Source: Acidobacteriota bacterium (GTDB lineage: Bacteria; Actinomycetota; Acidimicrobiia; Acidimicrobiales; CADCSY01). Taken from it: DNA of 33,273 nucleotides. Shown here one piece after another: positions 10,169 to 20,835 of the stretch (position 1 is its first letter; the number at the start of each line of letters is the position of its first letter). The position numbers were made by a program, and so were the translations under genes. The stretch covers positions 1 to 33,273 of the forward strand of contig JAEKLB010000064.1 of NCBI GenBank assembly GCA_019510095.1, in the 5' to 3' direction. The notes under the pieces are model-generated. The model saw only the letters and a list, made by a program, of their open reading frames with translations, was not told where the DNA came from and searched no databases.

Positions 10169-11893
10169 CTACGTCCTTTCATCCCCTTCCGTCCGCCCGA
10201 GGATCTCGTCGAGGCGGAGCACCTCGTCGGTCGTGATCACACCGACGAATGCTCCATGGTCGATGACGGGGATCAGGTCGACATCGGCGCGTTCCATCGC
10301 GACGAGCGCGTCACGCAACTCGGCGTCGGGCGAGACGGTCGGGAAGTCGTGGCGCATGTGCTTGCCAACGGTGGCGACCGGCCAGAGGTCGCGGTCGACG
10401 GCGATCGCCTCGTCGATCCGCATCACGCCCAGGTAGTCGCTTCCCTCGAGCACGGGCACCACCTGGCGGCGGTTGCCGAGAAGGTGGTGCCGGACGAACT
10501 CGTCGATGGTCGTGTCCGGCGGGACGGTGGCGACGTCGGTGACGAGCACGGCGCGCAACGGCAGGGCGAACCGGCGCTCGAGATGACCGGCCCGGGCGCC
10601 CTCCTGGTAGGGCGAGGCCGACGACTTCCCCATGAACAGCTGCGCCACCATGGACGCGATGACGCCAGGCACGATGAAGCCGGGCCGCCCGGTCGCCTCG
10701 GCCACGAACATGACCCCGGCGAGGGGCACTCGGTAGCCCGCACCGAGGAACGCGGACACGCCGACCAGTGGGAAGAAGCTCACGGATGAGGTCCCGAACA
10801 GGCCGCCGACCACGCGGCCGAGGAGAGCGCCTTCCACCACGAGAGGGATGAAGAGCCCGCCGACCCCTCCCCCTCCGAGGGTCAGCAGCGTGGCCAGCGC
10901 CCGCAGGATGAGGAGGAGAAGCACCAGTGCGATCGCACGGCGGGGCTGGAGGGCCCAGGCGAGGTTGTCGTAGCCGGCCCCGAAGGTCAGGACTCGGTCG
11001 AATGCCAGCCACGAGACCAGGCCGAGCACGGCAAGGCCGGCACCGGCGCAGAGGGCTCGCGGGATCGGACTGCTCTCGGCGGCGATGGCCTTCGTCCGCT
11101 GCATGGCTTGGGTGAAGACGCGGGCGCCGATCCCGCAGCACACGCCGAGGATGGCGGCACCGCCGAGATCCCGGAGGTTGAACGGCGGCGCCCCGCTGAC
11201 GGTGAACAGCGGTGCGGTGCCCACCAGGGCGACGAAGGTGACGTACGACGTGGCGGCCGCGATGCCCGCAGGAAGCAGCATCCGGCGAGCGAAGTCCTCC
11301 TGATACGGCACCTCGAGCGCGAACACCAACCCGGTGGCGGGCGCCTTGAAGATCGCCGCCACGCCGGCGGCAGCCCCGCACACCAGCAGCATCTTGGCGT
11401 CCTGCCGGGAGAACAATCGCGACAACCGGTGCTGGAGAGCGGAGCCCACGGCCGAGCCGAGGTAGATCGACGGGCCCTCATAGCCCAGCGCGCCACCGAG
11501 ACCGAGCGTCGCGATGCTGGCGAGGAGCCGCGCCGGAACCGGCCGGATGGGCAGGCGCTTTCCCTCATCATGGAAGTTCTTGATGTACTCGTCGGCTGTC
11601 GCCGGGCCACCGCCGCCCAGGTGACGAAGGATCAACGCGGCGAGCAGCAAGCCGAGCGATGGGCCCGCGATCTGTACGCCGACGGGCGCATCCCGCAGGT
11701 GATCGACGAGCTGGTCGCGCGTGATCCATTCGAACAACGCCACGCCGGCTCCGGTCACCAGCCCGGTGACGGCGGCGAGCACCACCGTCTCCCGAGTTCG
11801 ACGGCCCAAGGCAGCGAGCCGCGCCGAATGCAGGCGGAGTCGCGCGCGTTCCGGCAGTCGATGGCGCCCAGCGGGAGAAGGGCCTTCGATCAT
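10169..11893 (-). CDS. ClC family chloride channel/transporter with C-terminal CBS pair
   Basis: 574 residues from the ATG at 11893; a GTG at 11971 in the same frame is an alternative, and neither has a convincing Shine-Dalgarno site. The ClC core shows GYEGPSIYLG (gating glutamate E139), GLVFALEVPY and the anion-site motif GGVGGLFIPL. The position of the proton glutamate E203 of E. coli ClC-ec1 reads valine (V195), as in several eukaryotic channels. Two CBS domains follow (TDVATVPPDTTIDEF and FPTVSPDAELRDAL, each ending with a GV[MI] strand), probably sensing adenine nucleotides. It would move chloride across the cytoplasmic membrane. The next gene, GH15, is 28 bp downstream. Confidence 0.9.
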   Translation of the reverse strand: MIEGPSPAGRHRLPERARLRLHSARLAALGRRTRETVVLAAVTGLVTGAGVALFEWITRDQLVDHLRDAPVGVQIAGPSLGLLLAALILRHLGGGGPATADEYIKNFHDEGKRLPIRPVPARLLASIATLGLGGALGYEGPSIYLGSAVGSALQHRLSRLFSRQDAKMLLVCGAAAGVAAIFKAPATGLVFALEVPYQEDFARRMLLPAGIAAATSYVTFVALVGTAPLFTVSGAPPFNLRDLGGAAILGVCCGIGARVFTQAMQRTKAIAAESSPIPRALCAGAGLAVLGLVSWLAFDRVLTFGAGYDNLAWALQPRRAIALVLLLLILRALATLLTLGGGGVGGLFIPLVVEGALLGRVVGGLFGTSSVSFFPLVGVSAFLGAGYRVPLAGVMFVAEATGRPGFIVPGVIASMVAQLFMGKSSASPYQEGARAGHLERRFALPLRAVLVTDVATVPPDTTIDEFVRHHLLGNRRQVVPVLEGSDYLGVMRIDEAIAVDRDLWPVATVGKHMRHDFPTVSPDAELRDALVAMERADVDLIPVIDHGAFVGVITTDEVLRLDEILGRTEGDERT

Positions 11894-12055
11894 GGCTCCT
11901 GCGGCCGCCGTTCCCGGGACTCCTCCGCGATGTGAGGCACACCGGCAACCTAGAGCGAACTCGCCGGCCACCGTTCCTGGGTCATGGACAGCCCTTGGTG
12001 CGTCATGACGGAGGACGAGCGTGCTGGTCGCCTCGTCCCGATGTTGCGGGACCTG

Positions 12056-12160
12056 CTAGGCGATGCCGAGCCAGTGCTTGAGCCGGGCCCAGATCCCGTG
12101 CACTCCGGATCGTGACGGTCGCTTTGGTATGGGACGACGTCTGTGGGCAGCGTTTGTCAT
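12056..12160 (-). CDS. Candidate small protein of 34 residues, function unknown
   Basis: Short ORF of 35 codons including a TAG stop. Its ATG at 12160 is preceded by an almost ideal Shine-Dalgarno sequence, AGAAGGAG, with 5 nt of spacing. The predicted peptide starts MTNAAHRRRPIPKR, is strongly basic, and ends in an amphipathic stretch GIWARLKHWLGIA that could lie on a membrane. I do not recognise a family. It sits between the 110-residue membrane protein and the ClC gene on the same strand. The ribosome binding site and composition support translation; length alone would not. Confidence 0.55.
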   Translation of the reverse strand: MTNAAHRRRPIPKRPSRSGVHGIWARLKHWLGIA

Positions 12161-12226
12161 TCGAGCTCCTTCTGAACGGTGCAGCTGTCAACCTTCGCCG
12201 CGCCCAGACAGCCGCGATCCATCGCG

Positions 12227-12559
12227 CTAGGCGGCTGGCGCGACGGCATCGCTCCCGTCGTCCACGGCAACGGTGCGTCCCACGGCCGAAGGCGGCGCGT
12301 CGGCAGCAACGGCCGACGAGGCGGTGGCCGCCGCCCGAGGTGCCTCCCCGGGGTGGGAGAAGTCCTGGCGCGACAGGGGGAGCAGAGCGCCGAAGTACCA
12401 ACCGCCGAAGAGCGTTGGCAGGCTGGCGACCCCCGCGGCGGTGGACCATGACTGACCAGTGGCCCGAGCCAGGAGAGCGATGGCGGCGAAGACGCCCACC
12501 ATGCCCGCGGCGGCCCAAGCGATCACTCGTCGTTGCTCGGATCGTGGATTCGATGGCAT
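12227..12559 (-). CDS. Small membrane protein, function unknown
   Basis: 110 residues. The ATG at 12559 was chosen over upstream frame extensions because AAGGAGG lies 6 nt before it (12566-12572 on the minus strand). The N-terminus is short and basic, followed by two hydrophobic helices (VIAWAAAGMVGVFAAIALL and a second around SLPTLFGGWYFGALLPL) and an Ala/Ser/Asp-rich hydrophilic tail. No family recognised. It lies downstream of marR on the same strand, so it may be a target or partner of that regulator; this is inference from position. Confidence 0.7.
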   Translation of the reverse strand: MPSNPRSEQRRVIAWAAAGMVGVFAAIALLARATGQSWSTAAGVASLPTLFGGWYFGALLPLSRQDFSHPGEAPRAAATASSAVAADAPPSAVGRTVAVDDGSDAVAPAA

Positions 12560-12599
12560 GCAGAGCCTCCTTGGCTCGGTATGGGTTTCGGGGAGCCGA

Positions 12600-12647
12600 T
12601 CAACCTGGCTCAGCGCGCTCCGCGTCGTAGTAGGGCCAGCCACTCAC
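12600..12647 (-). CDS. Possible 15-codon ORF coupled to marR
   Basis: A GTG at 12647 overlaps the marR stop (GTGA) and has GGGAGG 7 nt upstream. It encodes 15 residues (MSGWPYYDAERAEPG) before TGA. The ribosome binding site and coupling are suggestive, but 15 codons can arise by chance in GC-rich DNA, so this is only a candidate. Confidence 0.2.
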   Translation of the reverse strand: MSGWPYYDAERAEPG

Positions 12648-13129
12648 TGCCGCACCTCCCGCGAGCCAAGCACCACGGCGCATTCCTCGAGTGAAGAGGC
12701 GAGCTCGGCACGGCGTGCCGCGTCGAGGTCTGCGAATCGCTCGGCCAGCACCCGACGCCGCCAGAGCGTGACATCGCGCACAACGGCCTCCCCTTGTCGG
12801 GTCAGCGACAGGGTCACCACGCGACGGTCGCCGACGGAGGCCTGGCGGGCCAGCAGGCCGTCCCGCACGAGTCGGTCGCACATGCGTGTCAGGGACGAGG
12901 GCGCGACGCCGACGAGGCGGGCGAGCGTCGTGGCCGGCACGGGGCCGTGCCGGACGATCATGGTGAGCGCACGAAATTGCGTCAGGGTCACGGGGACGCC
13001 AGCCGCGACCAACGAGGCGTCGGCGATCCCGACGAACTCCCAGAGCGCGTCCAACGCTGCGTCGGTGAGTCCGTCTGGGGCCGCCAGGCCTCCCCGCTTC
13101 GTGGGAGTCGAGGCCGGTGCCCGTTCCAT
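12644..13129 (-). CDS. MarR family transcriptional regulator
   Basis: 161-residue winged-helix repressor or activator. The core reads TLTQFRALTMIVRHGPVPA, then the recognition-helix region VGVAPSSLTRMCDRLVRDGL and the wing with DRRVVTLSLTRQG, which carries the family's conserved DRR. Flanking helices would form the dimer. The ATG at 13129 has no clear Shine-Dalgarno site. A perfect inverted repeat lies 14 bp upstream and probably serves autoregulation. The ligand is unknown. Genes following on the same strand (110- and 34-residue proteins, ClC) are the obvious candidate targets. Confidence 0.9.
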   Translation of the reverse strand: MERAPASTPTKRGGLAAPDGLTDAALDALWEFVGIADASLVAAGVPVTLTQFRALTMIVRHGPVPATTLARLVGVAPSSLTRMCDRLVRDGLLARQASVGDRRVVTLSLTRQGEAVVRDVTLWRRRVLAERFADLDAARRAELASSLEECAVVLGSREVRQ

Positions 13130-13142
13130 TGGTTCTTAGGCT

Positions 13143-13159
13143 AGCACAACAGTTGTGCT
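13143..13159. promoter_or_regulatory. Perfect 17-bp palindrome, probable MarR operator
   Basis: AGCACAAC-A-GTTGTGCT, 8-bp arms around one base, ending 14 bp before the marR ATG. On the minus strand it fills a 17-nt spacer between a weak -35-like TTGTAG (13166-13161) and a -10-like TAGCCT (13143-13138). The predicted transcription start would fall within a few bases of the ATG, suggesting a leaderless mRNA. Size and position fit a MarR dimer site. The promoter assignment is weak; the palindrome is directly visible. Confidence 0.6.
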
Positions 13160-13196
13160 TCTACAATGAAGCCGGGATCATGACTCGTCGGCTCAC

Positions 13197-13880
13197 TCAT
13201 TGCTCGGGCTGGAACCGATAGCCCATGCCGGCCTCGGTGATGAAGTAGCGGGGCCTGGCGCGGTCGGGTTCGAGCTTCCGGCGGATGGCGGCCATGTGGA
13301 CTCGCAGGTACGGCGTCTCCGTCTCGTACGCCGGCCCCCAGACGTCCTGGAGGAGCTGGCGTTGGCTGACCAGACGGCCGGGATTGCGGACGAGGGTCTC
13401 GACGATGCCCCACTCGGTTGGGGTGAGTCGGATCTCAGTTCCCGTCGGCGTCGATGCCCGCTTGGCTCGGAGGTCGAGGGTGAAGTTGCTCGTCACGATC
13501 ACCGGCTCGTCGAGACCGGGCGTCGCCCGTCGTAGCACGACCCGGAGCCGGGCCAGCAGCTCGTCGAAGCCGAACGGCTTGGTGATGTAGTCGTCGGCGC
13601 CGGCGTCGAGCGCTTCGACCTTGGTGGCTTCGGCGTGACGGGCAGAGAGCACGATCACGGGCGCACTCGACCAGGATCGGAGGCCCCGGAGCACTTCCAG
13701 CCCACCGATGCCGGGCAACCCAAGGTCCAGCACGACCGCATCGGGATGAGCGCGGGCGGCGATCTCCAAGCCCGCCTCACCGGTCTCGGCCGTCTCCACG
13801 TCATAGCCGCGGGCCCGAAGACTGATCCCGAGTGCCCGGACGAACGGGCCCTCGTCGTCCACGATCAAGACAGTGGTCAT
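13197..13880 (-). CDS. kdpE: KdpE response regulator
   Basis: OmpR/PhoB-type regulator of the kdp operon, 227 residues. Receiver domain: acidic pocket in VLIVDDE, phospho-acceptor D52 in LDLGLPG, and the conserved lysine in DDYITKPFGFDELLAR. The winged-helix DNA-binding domain contains LTPTEWGIVETLVRNPGRLV and ends with YRFQPEQ. The ATG at 13880 overlaps the kdpD stop (ATGA). It is the last gene of the kdp row, so it should be autoregulated with the operon if transcription starts upstream of kdpF. Confidence 0.96.
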   Translation of the reverse strand: MTTVLIVDDEGPFVRALGISLRARGYDVETAETGEAGLEIAARAHPDAVVLDLGLPGIGGLEVLRGLRSWSSAPVIVLSARHAEATKVEALDAGADDYITKPFGFDELLARLRVVLRRATPGLDEPVIVTSNFTLDLRAKRASTPTGTEIRLTPTEWGIVETLVRNPGRLVSQRQLLQDVWGPAYETETPYLRVHMAAIRRKLEPDRARPRYFITEAGMGYRFQPEQ

Positions 13881-16285
13881 CCCTCGGCGCTCCGCAGGGA
13901 CACGATCATCGTGCAGCCACCGCCAGGAGTGTCCTCGACGGTGAGCTCGCCGTCCATGGCCTCGACGAACCCCTTGGCCACCGCCAGGCCCAGTCCAACA
14001 CCCGTGCCGTTGGGATTGTCACCAAGGCGCTGGAACGGGAGAAACACGTGCTCCCGCGCTTCGAACGGGATGCCGGCGCCGCGGTCGACCACGTGCAGAT
14101 CGACGCGCTGGCCATCGCGGGCCGCTTGCACGGCAACGGTGCTGTCGCCGGGCGAGAACGCGAGTGCATTGGCGAGGAGGTTGGCGATGACCCGTTCGAG
14201 GAGGGCAAGGTCGGCTTTCACCTGGGGGAGCGTCTGGTCGACTTGGACGTCGACCCGGCTGCTGTCGGGCAGGCTGGCCACGGCGAGCCCGACGACCTCT
14301 TCGAGGTCGACCGGCGTGAGGAGCACGTTGACCGCGCCGGTCTGCAGGCGGCTCATATCGAGGAGGTTGCCGACGAGCGTGTTGAGACGGTCGGTCTCGC
14401 CGTTGATGGTCTCCAACAGTTCGAGCTGGAGGGAAGGCTCGAGGGTCACGTCATCAGCGAGGAGGCTGGTCGCCGCCGTCTTGATGGCTGCGAGGGGTGT
14501 GCGGAGATCGTGGCTGACCGCAGCGAGCAGCGCGGTCCGGAGCTCGTTGGTCTTGGCCAGGGCCTCAGCCGACGCAGCCTCGGTCCGGAGCCGGCGGCTC
14601 ACGAGGGCGACGGAGAGCTGGGTGGCATAGGCGGCGAGGAGCTCGCGGTCCTCGGTCGCCGTCCACCCTTGACGTGCGGGCCGCATGATCGCAGCGCCCT
14701 CGAGACGGAAGGTCACGATGAGGTCGTCAACGAGACGCGTGACGGGGTCGCGCTCGCCGAGCACGAGGCCGGCGATGCGGGCCAACGACTGTGCTTCGAT
14801 GCGGGCGCGTGCGGCCTCGTGCCGTCGACGGCTGGCGAGGTCGACGAGCGTGCTGATGACGCCGGCGACCACGATGAAGGCGAACAGGGCGAGGGAGTCC
14901 CGGCTGTTGGCGATGGTGAACGTGTGGAACGGCGGCGTGAAGTACCAGTTCAGGAGGGCGAAGCCGAGCAGGCAAGCGATGGCGGCGGGCCAGATGCCGC
15001 CGGTGGTGGCGACGGCGACCACCAGGAGCAGGTAGCAGAGGAGTGCGTTCTGAAGGCCGAGGGAACCGCGGATGCGGGTCAGCGCGACGGTCAACAGTGG
15101 CGGGCCGCCGACGGCCAGCATGAACCCAGCGATCCGCCGGCTTCGATCGAGCGGCGCGAGCCGGCGCCAGAGCGGACCGCCTGTCCGGTACTGCCGGGGC
15201 ACCGAGGGTTCCTCGTCATTGGAGATGACATGGACGTCGATGGCGCCGCCCGACTGGCGCACGACGCTATTGATGACCGAGCCCCGGAACAGCTCGGTGA
15301 GCCGGCTGCGATGGCTGGCGCCGAGCACGATCTGGGTGGCGTTCTCCGCCCGCGCCACCTGCACCAAGGCGGCGGCCACGTCGCTGCCGGGAACCTGGTG
15401 GAACCGACCGCCGAGCTCTTCGAGCAGCGCCCGCTGGGCGTCGAGACCGCTGGGGCGCTCGCCCGCGAGACCGTCGCTCGGCTGGACGTGGACCCCGACG
15501 AGCTCGCCCTTGGTCCGCATCGCCATGCGCGCTGCTCGCCGAACCAGCGCGTCGCCGCTCGGTGCACCGGTGAGCGCGACGACGACGCGCTCCTTCGTCT
15601 GCCAGGGCTGGGCGATGCCGTGGCGCTCCCGATAGTCCTGGAGGGACTCGTCGACCCGGTCGGCGACCCACAACAGGGCCAGCTCGCGCAGGGCGGCAAG
15701 GTTGCCGATCCGGAAGTAGTTGGCCAGGGCGGCGTCGATCTTCGCCGGGTCGTAGATGTTGCCGTGGGCCATGCGCCGCCGCAGCGCCTCGGGGCTCATG
15801 TCGACCAACTCGATCTGGTCGGCGGCGCGCACCACCGCGTCGGGGACCGTTTCGCGCTGCTCGACGCCGGTGATCTGACGGACGACGTCGTTCAAGGATT
15901 CGAGGTGCTGGATGTTGACCGTGGTGATGACGCTGATGCCGGCGTCGAGGAGGGCCTCGATGTCCTGCCAGCGCTTGGTGTTGCCGGCGCCGGGAACGTT
16001 GGAATGGGCCAGCTCGTCCACGAGGGCGACTTCGGGCCGCCTGGCGAGGAGGGCGTCGAGGTCCATCTCCTCGAATACCTGATCGCGGTAGGTGATGGCC
16101 TGGCGGGGAACGACTTCGAGGTCGCGGAGCTGGCTCGATGTCTTGGGCCGGCCGTGCGTTTCGACGTAGCCGACGACGACGTCGGTGCCCCGCTCCTTGC
16201 GGCGCCAGCCCTCATCGAGCATGGCAAAGGTCTTGCCGACACCGGGCGCGGCGCCCAGGTAGACCCGAAGGATGCCGCGCGCCAC
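13877..16285 (-). CDS. kdpD: KdpD sensor histidine kinase
   Basis: 802-residue membrane sensor for potassium limitation. Domains in order: KdpD N-terminal domain with Walker A GAAPGVGKT (11-19) and ALVDELAHSN; a universal-stress-like domain (about 228-350); four transmembrane helices of the DUF4118 region (about 375-475) containing NWYFTPPFHTFTIANSRDS; a GAF-like linker; HisKA with AAVSHDLRTPLAAIKTAA (phospho-histidine near residue 590); and an ATPase domain with GVGLGLAVAKGF. It should phosphorylate KdpE. The GTG at 16285 was chosen because it opens the canonical N-terminus ARGILRVYLGAAPGVGKT and has GGGAGG upstream. Six bases separate it from kdpC. Confidence 0.96.
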   Translation of the reverse strand: MARGILRVYLGAAPGVGKTFAMLDEGWRRKERGTDVVVGYVETHGRPKTSSQLRDLEVVPRQAITYRDQVFEEMDLDALLARRPEVALVDELAHSNVPGAGNTKRWQDIEALLDAGISVITTVNIQHLESLNDVVRQITGVEQRETVPDAVVRAADQIELVDMSPEALRRRMAHGNIYDPAKIDAALANYFRIGNLAALRELALLWVADRVDESLQDYRERHGIAQPWQTKERVVVALTGAPSGDALVRRAARMAMRTKGELVGVHVQPSDGLAGERPSGLDAQRALLEELGGRFHQVPGSDVAAALVQVARAENATQIVLGASHRSRLTELFRGSVINSVVRQSGGAIDVHVISNDEEPSVPRQYRTGGPLWRRLAPLDRSRRIAGFMLAVGGPPLLTVALTRIRGSLGLQNALLCYLLLVVAVATTGGIWPAAIACLLGFALLNWYFTPPFHTFTIANSRDSLALFAFIVVAGVISTLVDLASRRRHEAARARIEAQSLARIAGLVLGERDPVTRLVDDLIVTFRLEGAAIMRPARQGWTATEDRELLAAYATQLSVALVSRRLRTEAASAEALAKTNELRTALLAAVSHDLRTPLAAIKTAATSLLADDVTLEPSLQLELLETINGETDRLNTLVGNLLDMSRLQTGAVNVLLTPVDLEEVVGLAVASLPDSSRVDVQVDQTLPQVKADLALLERVIANLLANALAFSPGDSTVAVQAARDGQRVDLHVVDRGAGIPFEAREHVFLPFQRLGDNPNGTGVGLGLAVAKGFVEAMDGELTVEDTPGGGCTMIVSLRSAEG

Positions 16286-16291
16286 GCCGAC

Positions 16292-16863
16292 CTACCTCCC
16301 CCGGTCGAGATCGAGGTTGAGCGCCAGCACGTTCACCACCTTCTCACCCAGGAAGCCCCATTGCCGGTCTTGGGTGTGGCGGGTGACGGCAGCGAGGACA
16401 TCGTGCAGCGGCCAGCCCCGGGCAGTCGCGACCCGCGTCGCTTGGAGGCGGGCGTTGGCGACCGAGATGCCGGAATCGAGACCGGAGGCCGAGGCGGTGA
16501 CGGCGTCGACGGGAACCTCGATGCCTACCGCAACGCCGTTGTCGTCGCGGTAGGCGGCGATGCGCCCCTTGATGGTCTTCAAGAGGTCGGGGTTCGACGG
16601 TCCCAGGTTCGATGCGCCCGACGCCAGGCCGTCATAACCCTCACCCGCAGCCGAGGGTCGCGGATGGAAGTACTTGACCCCCGTGAAGCCCTGGCCAAGG
16701 AGCGAAGAGCCGACCGGCTTGCCGCTGACCTCAACCAATGAGCCGTTGGCCCGGTGCTTGAAGGCGATCTGGCTGACACCGGTGACCAGCAACGGGTAGG
16801 CGATGCCGGTCAGGACGGTGAGGACCACGGTCATGAGCAGGGCGGGCAGGAGCTGGCGTCGCA

Positions 16864-16864
<1 letters not shown>
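16292..16864 (-). CDS. kdpC: Potassium-transporting ATPase subunit C
   Basis: 190 residues. One N-terminal transmembrane helix (LLPALLMTVVLTVLTGIAYPL) precedes a soluble domain with the family features YFHPRPSA, SGASNLGPSNP and WGFLGEKVVNVLALNLDL at the C-terminus. KdpC stabilises the KdpFABC complex and raises its affinity for ATP. The start overlaps the kdpB stop (TGATG). Length and motifs are normal. Confidence 0.95.
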
Positions 16865-18932
<2,068 letters not shown>

Positions 18933-18933
<1 letters not shown>

Positions 18934-20648
18934 CAGTACCTCCCGATCAGGTGCTCGGTGATCGGGCCCAAGGCGACCACGGGGAAGTAGGTGAGGCCGA
19001 CGACGATGACGATCACGCCGACGAGCAATCCGGCGAAGAGCGGCGTGCCGGTGGGGAACGTGCCTGCCGAAGCAGGCACCGGCTGCTTTCGTCCCAGGGA
19101 GCCGGCGATGGCCAAGGCGGGGATCATGAGGAAGAACCGGCCCACCAGCATCGCGATCCCTCCGGTCGTGTTGAACCAGTTGGTGTTGCCGGCCAGGCCG
19201 CCGAATGCCGAGCCGTTGTTGTTGCCCTGGGAGGTGAAGGCGTAGACCATCTCGGTCAAGCCGTGCGGTCCGTGATTGGCGAGCGAATGCAGCGGTGTCG
19301 TCATCACGATCGACGCCCCGGCGAAGGCGAGGATCACAAGCGGCACGGCTAGCAGATAGATGACGACCAGCTTCATCTCGGCCGCTTGGATCTTCTTGCC
19401 GAGGTACTCCGGTGTCCGCCCGACCATGAGGCCGGCGATGAACACGGCCGTGAGGGCGAAGATCAACATGCCGTAGAGGCCAGAGCCGGTGCCGCCAGGG
19501 GTGACCTCACCGAGCATGATGTTGACCAACGGAACGGCGCCACCGATCGGCGTCATGCTGTCGTGGGCGCAGTTGATCGACCCGGTCGAGGTGCCAGTGG
19601 TGCTGTCGGCGAACAGGCCGCAGCCGACCGCGCCGAACCGCGACTCCTTCCCCTCCATGTTCCCGCCGGACTGGAGTGCAGTGACCTTCTGGTCGGCGCC
19701 CAGGGCGGTCAGCCTCGGACTGCCCCTCGCTTCCATCGGCATGGCGATCAGGGCGCCCACGAGCCAGAGGCCCACCATGGCGGCGAGCACCACGTAGCCC
19801 TGCTTGCGGTCACCGGCGAGCTTGCCGAAGGTGAACGGCAGCGCGAAGGGGATGGCCAGGATCATCCAGAGGATGAACACGTTCGTGATGGGGTTGGGGT
19901 TCTCGAACGGGTGGGCGGCGTTGGCGTTGTAGGGGCCGCCCCCGTTCTGCCCGACGTTCTTGATCGCCTCCTGGCTGGCGATGGCGCCGCCGGGGATCGA
20001 TTGGTGCCGGCCCTCGACGGTGGTCACCACCTTGGTGGCGTGGAAGTTCTGCACCACGCCCTGGCTGACGAGGACCATGGCGCCGGCGAAGGCCAGAGGC
20101 AAGAGCACCCGGGTGGTCGTCCGGGTGAGGTCGGCCCAGAAGTTCCCGAGTGTGTCGGACCGTCGCCGGAGCAGGCCCCGGATCAAGGCCACCGCGACCC
20201 CAGCGCCAGCGGCGGCCGACACGAAGTTGTGCAACACCAGCCCGGCCATCTGGGTGAGGTAGGTCATCGTCGACTCACCTGCGTAGTTCTGCCAGTTGGT
20301 GTTGGTGAGGAAGCTCACCGCCGTGTTGAACGACAGCGCCGAAGGGACGCCGACGAGATGGTCGGGGTTGAGCGGCAGGTGCTGCTGCAGCCGCAGCTGG
20401 AGGTACAAGACGATGACGGACACGGCGCTGAACGCCAGGAGCGAGTAGGCGTAGATGTTCCACCGCTGCTCCCGGTCAGGGTCGACCCGGCAGATGCGAT
20501 AGATGACCCGCTCCACTGGAAGGAAGAGCCGGTCACCCGGCGCCTTGCCGCCGCCGTAGACGCGCGCCATGTAGGAGCCGAGCAGGGGCGTCGAGATCGC
20601 CAGGGCGGAGATCAGGAAGCCCAGCTGCAACCACGCCGCGGTCGTCAC
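18933..20648 (-). CDS. kdpA: Potassium-transporting ATPase subunit A (potassium-binding)
   Basis: 571-residue membrane protein of the superfamily of K+ transporters; provides the selectivity filter and the tunnel to KdpB. Recognisable regions are [65 protein letters not shown] and [17 protein letters not shown], which carry the filter loops. The GTG start at 20648 overlaps the kdpF stop (GTGA). About ten hydrophobic segments, normal length. Confidence 0.97.
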
Positions 20649-20734
20649 AGCTTCTCCGGGAACACCAGGGCGTAGATCAGGTACGCGGCGACGAGCACAG
20701 CGAGAACAAGGCCGATCGCATCATCTGCGCTCAT
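20645..20734 (-). CDS. kdpF: KdpF, small subunit of the potassium ATPase
   Basis: 29-residue single-helix membrane peptide, MSADDAIGLVLAVLVAAYLI followed by YALVFPEKL. The C-terminal Y-ALVFPE pattern is typical of KdpF (LIxPExF). It stabilises the KdpABC complex. The ATG at 20734 overlaps the stop of the tiny ORF upstream (ATGA), and the stop overlaps kdpA. Confidence 0.9.
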   Translation of the reverse strand: MSADDAIGLVLAVLVAAYLIYALVFPEKL

Positions 20735-20835
20735 GCCTGGTCGTCCGGACCGATGATGTGGTCGCACGCCCGCACGAGCAGCCCGGCGACGGCGAAGAAC
20801 CCCACGATGACGGCGAGGTAGAGCAGGTCTGCCAT
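20731..20835 (-). CDS. 34-residue membrane peptide upstream of kdpF, unnamed
   Basis: ORF of 35 codons with ATG at 20835. It encodes a single hydrophobic helix, MADLLYLAVIVGFFAVAGLL, then VRACDHIIGPDDQA, a positive-inside tail with one cysteine. The stop overlaps the kdpF ATG (ATGA), so it is coupled into the kdp row as its first gene. Similar tiny ORFs before kdpF occur in other actinobacterial kdp operons as far as I recall, but I know no assigned function. It could be an extra small subunit of KdpFABC or a partner of KdpD. Confidence 0.7.
   Translation of the reverse strand: MADLLYLAVIVGFFAVAGLLVRACDHIIGPDDQA

Noticed and set aside
12006-12116. A 36-codon + strand ORF (MTEDERAGRL...) opposite the 34-residue ORF
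   Set aside because: It has no ribosome binding site before its ATG, while the minus-strand ORF in the same bases has an excellent one.
13832-16741. A 969-codon open frame on the + strand opposite kdpD and kdpC
   Set aside because: It is antisense to strongly recognised kdp genes and its product is low-complexity Asp/Glu/Arg/Gly-rich. Long empty antisense frames are expected in GC-rich DNA with strong third-position bias.
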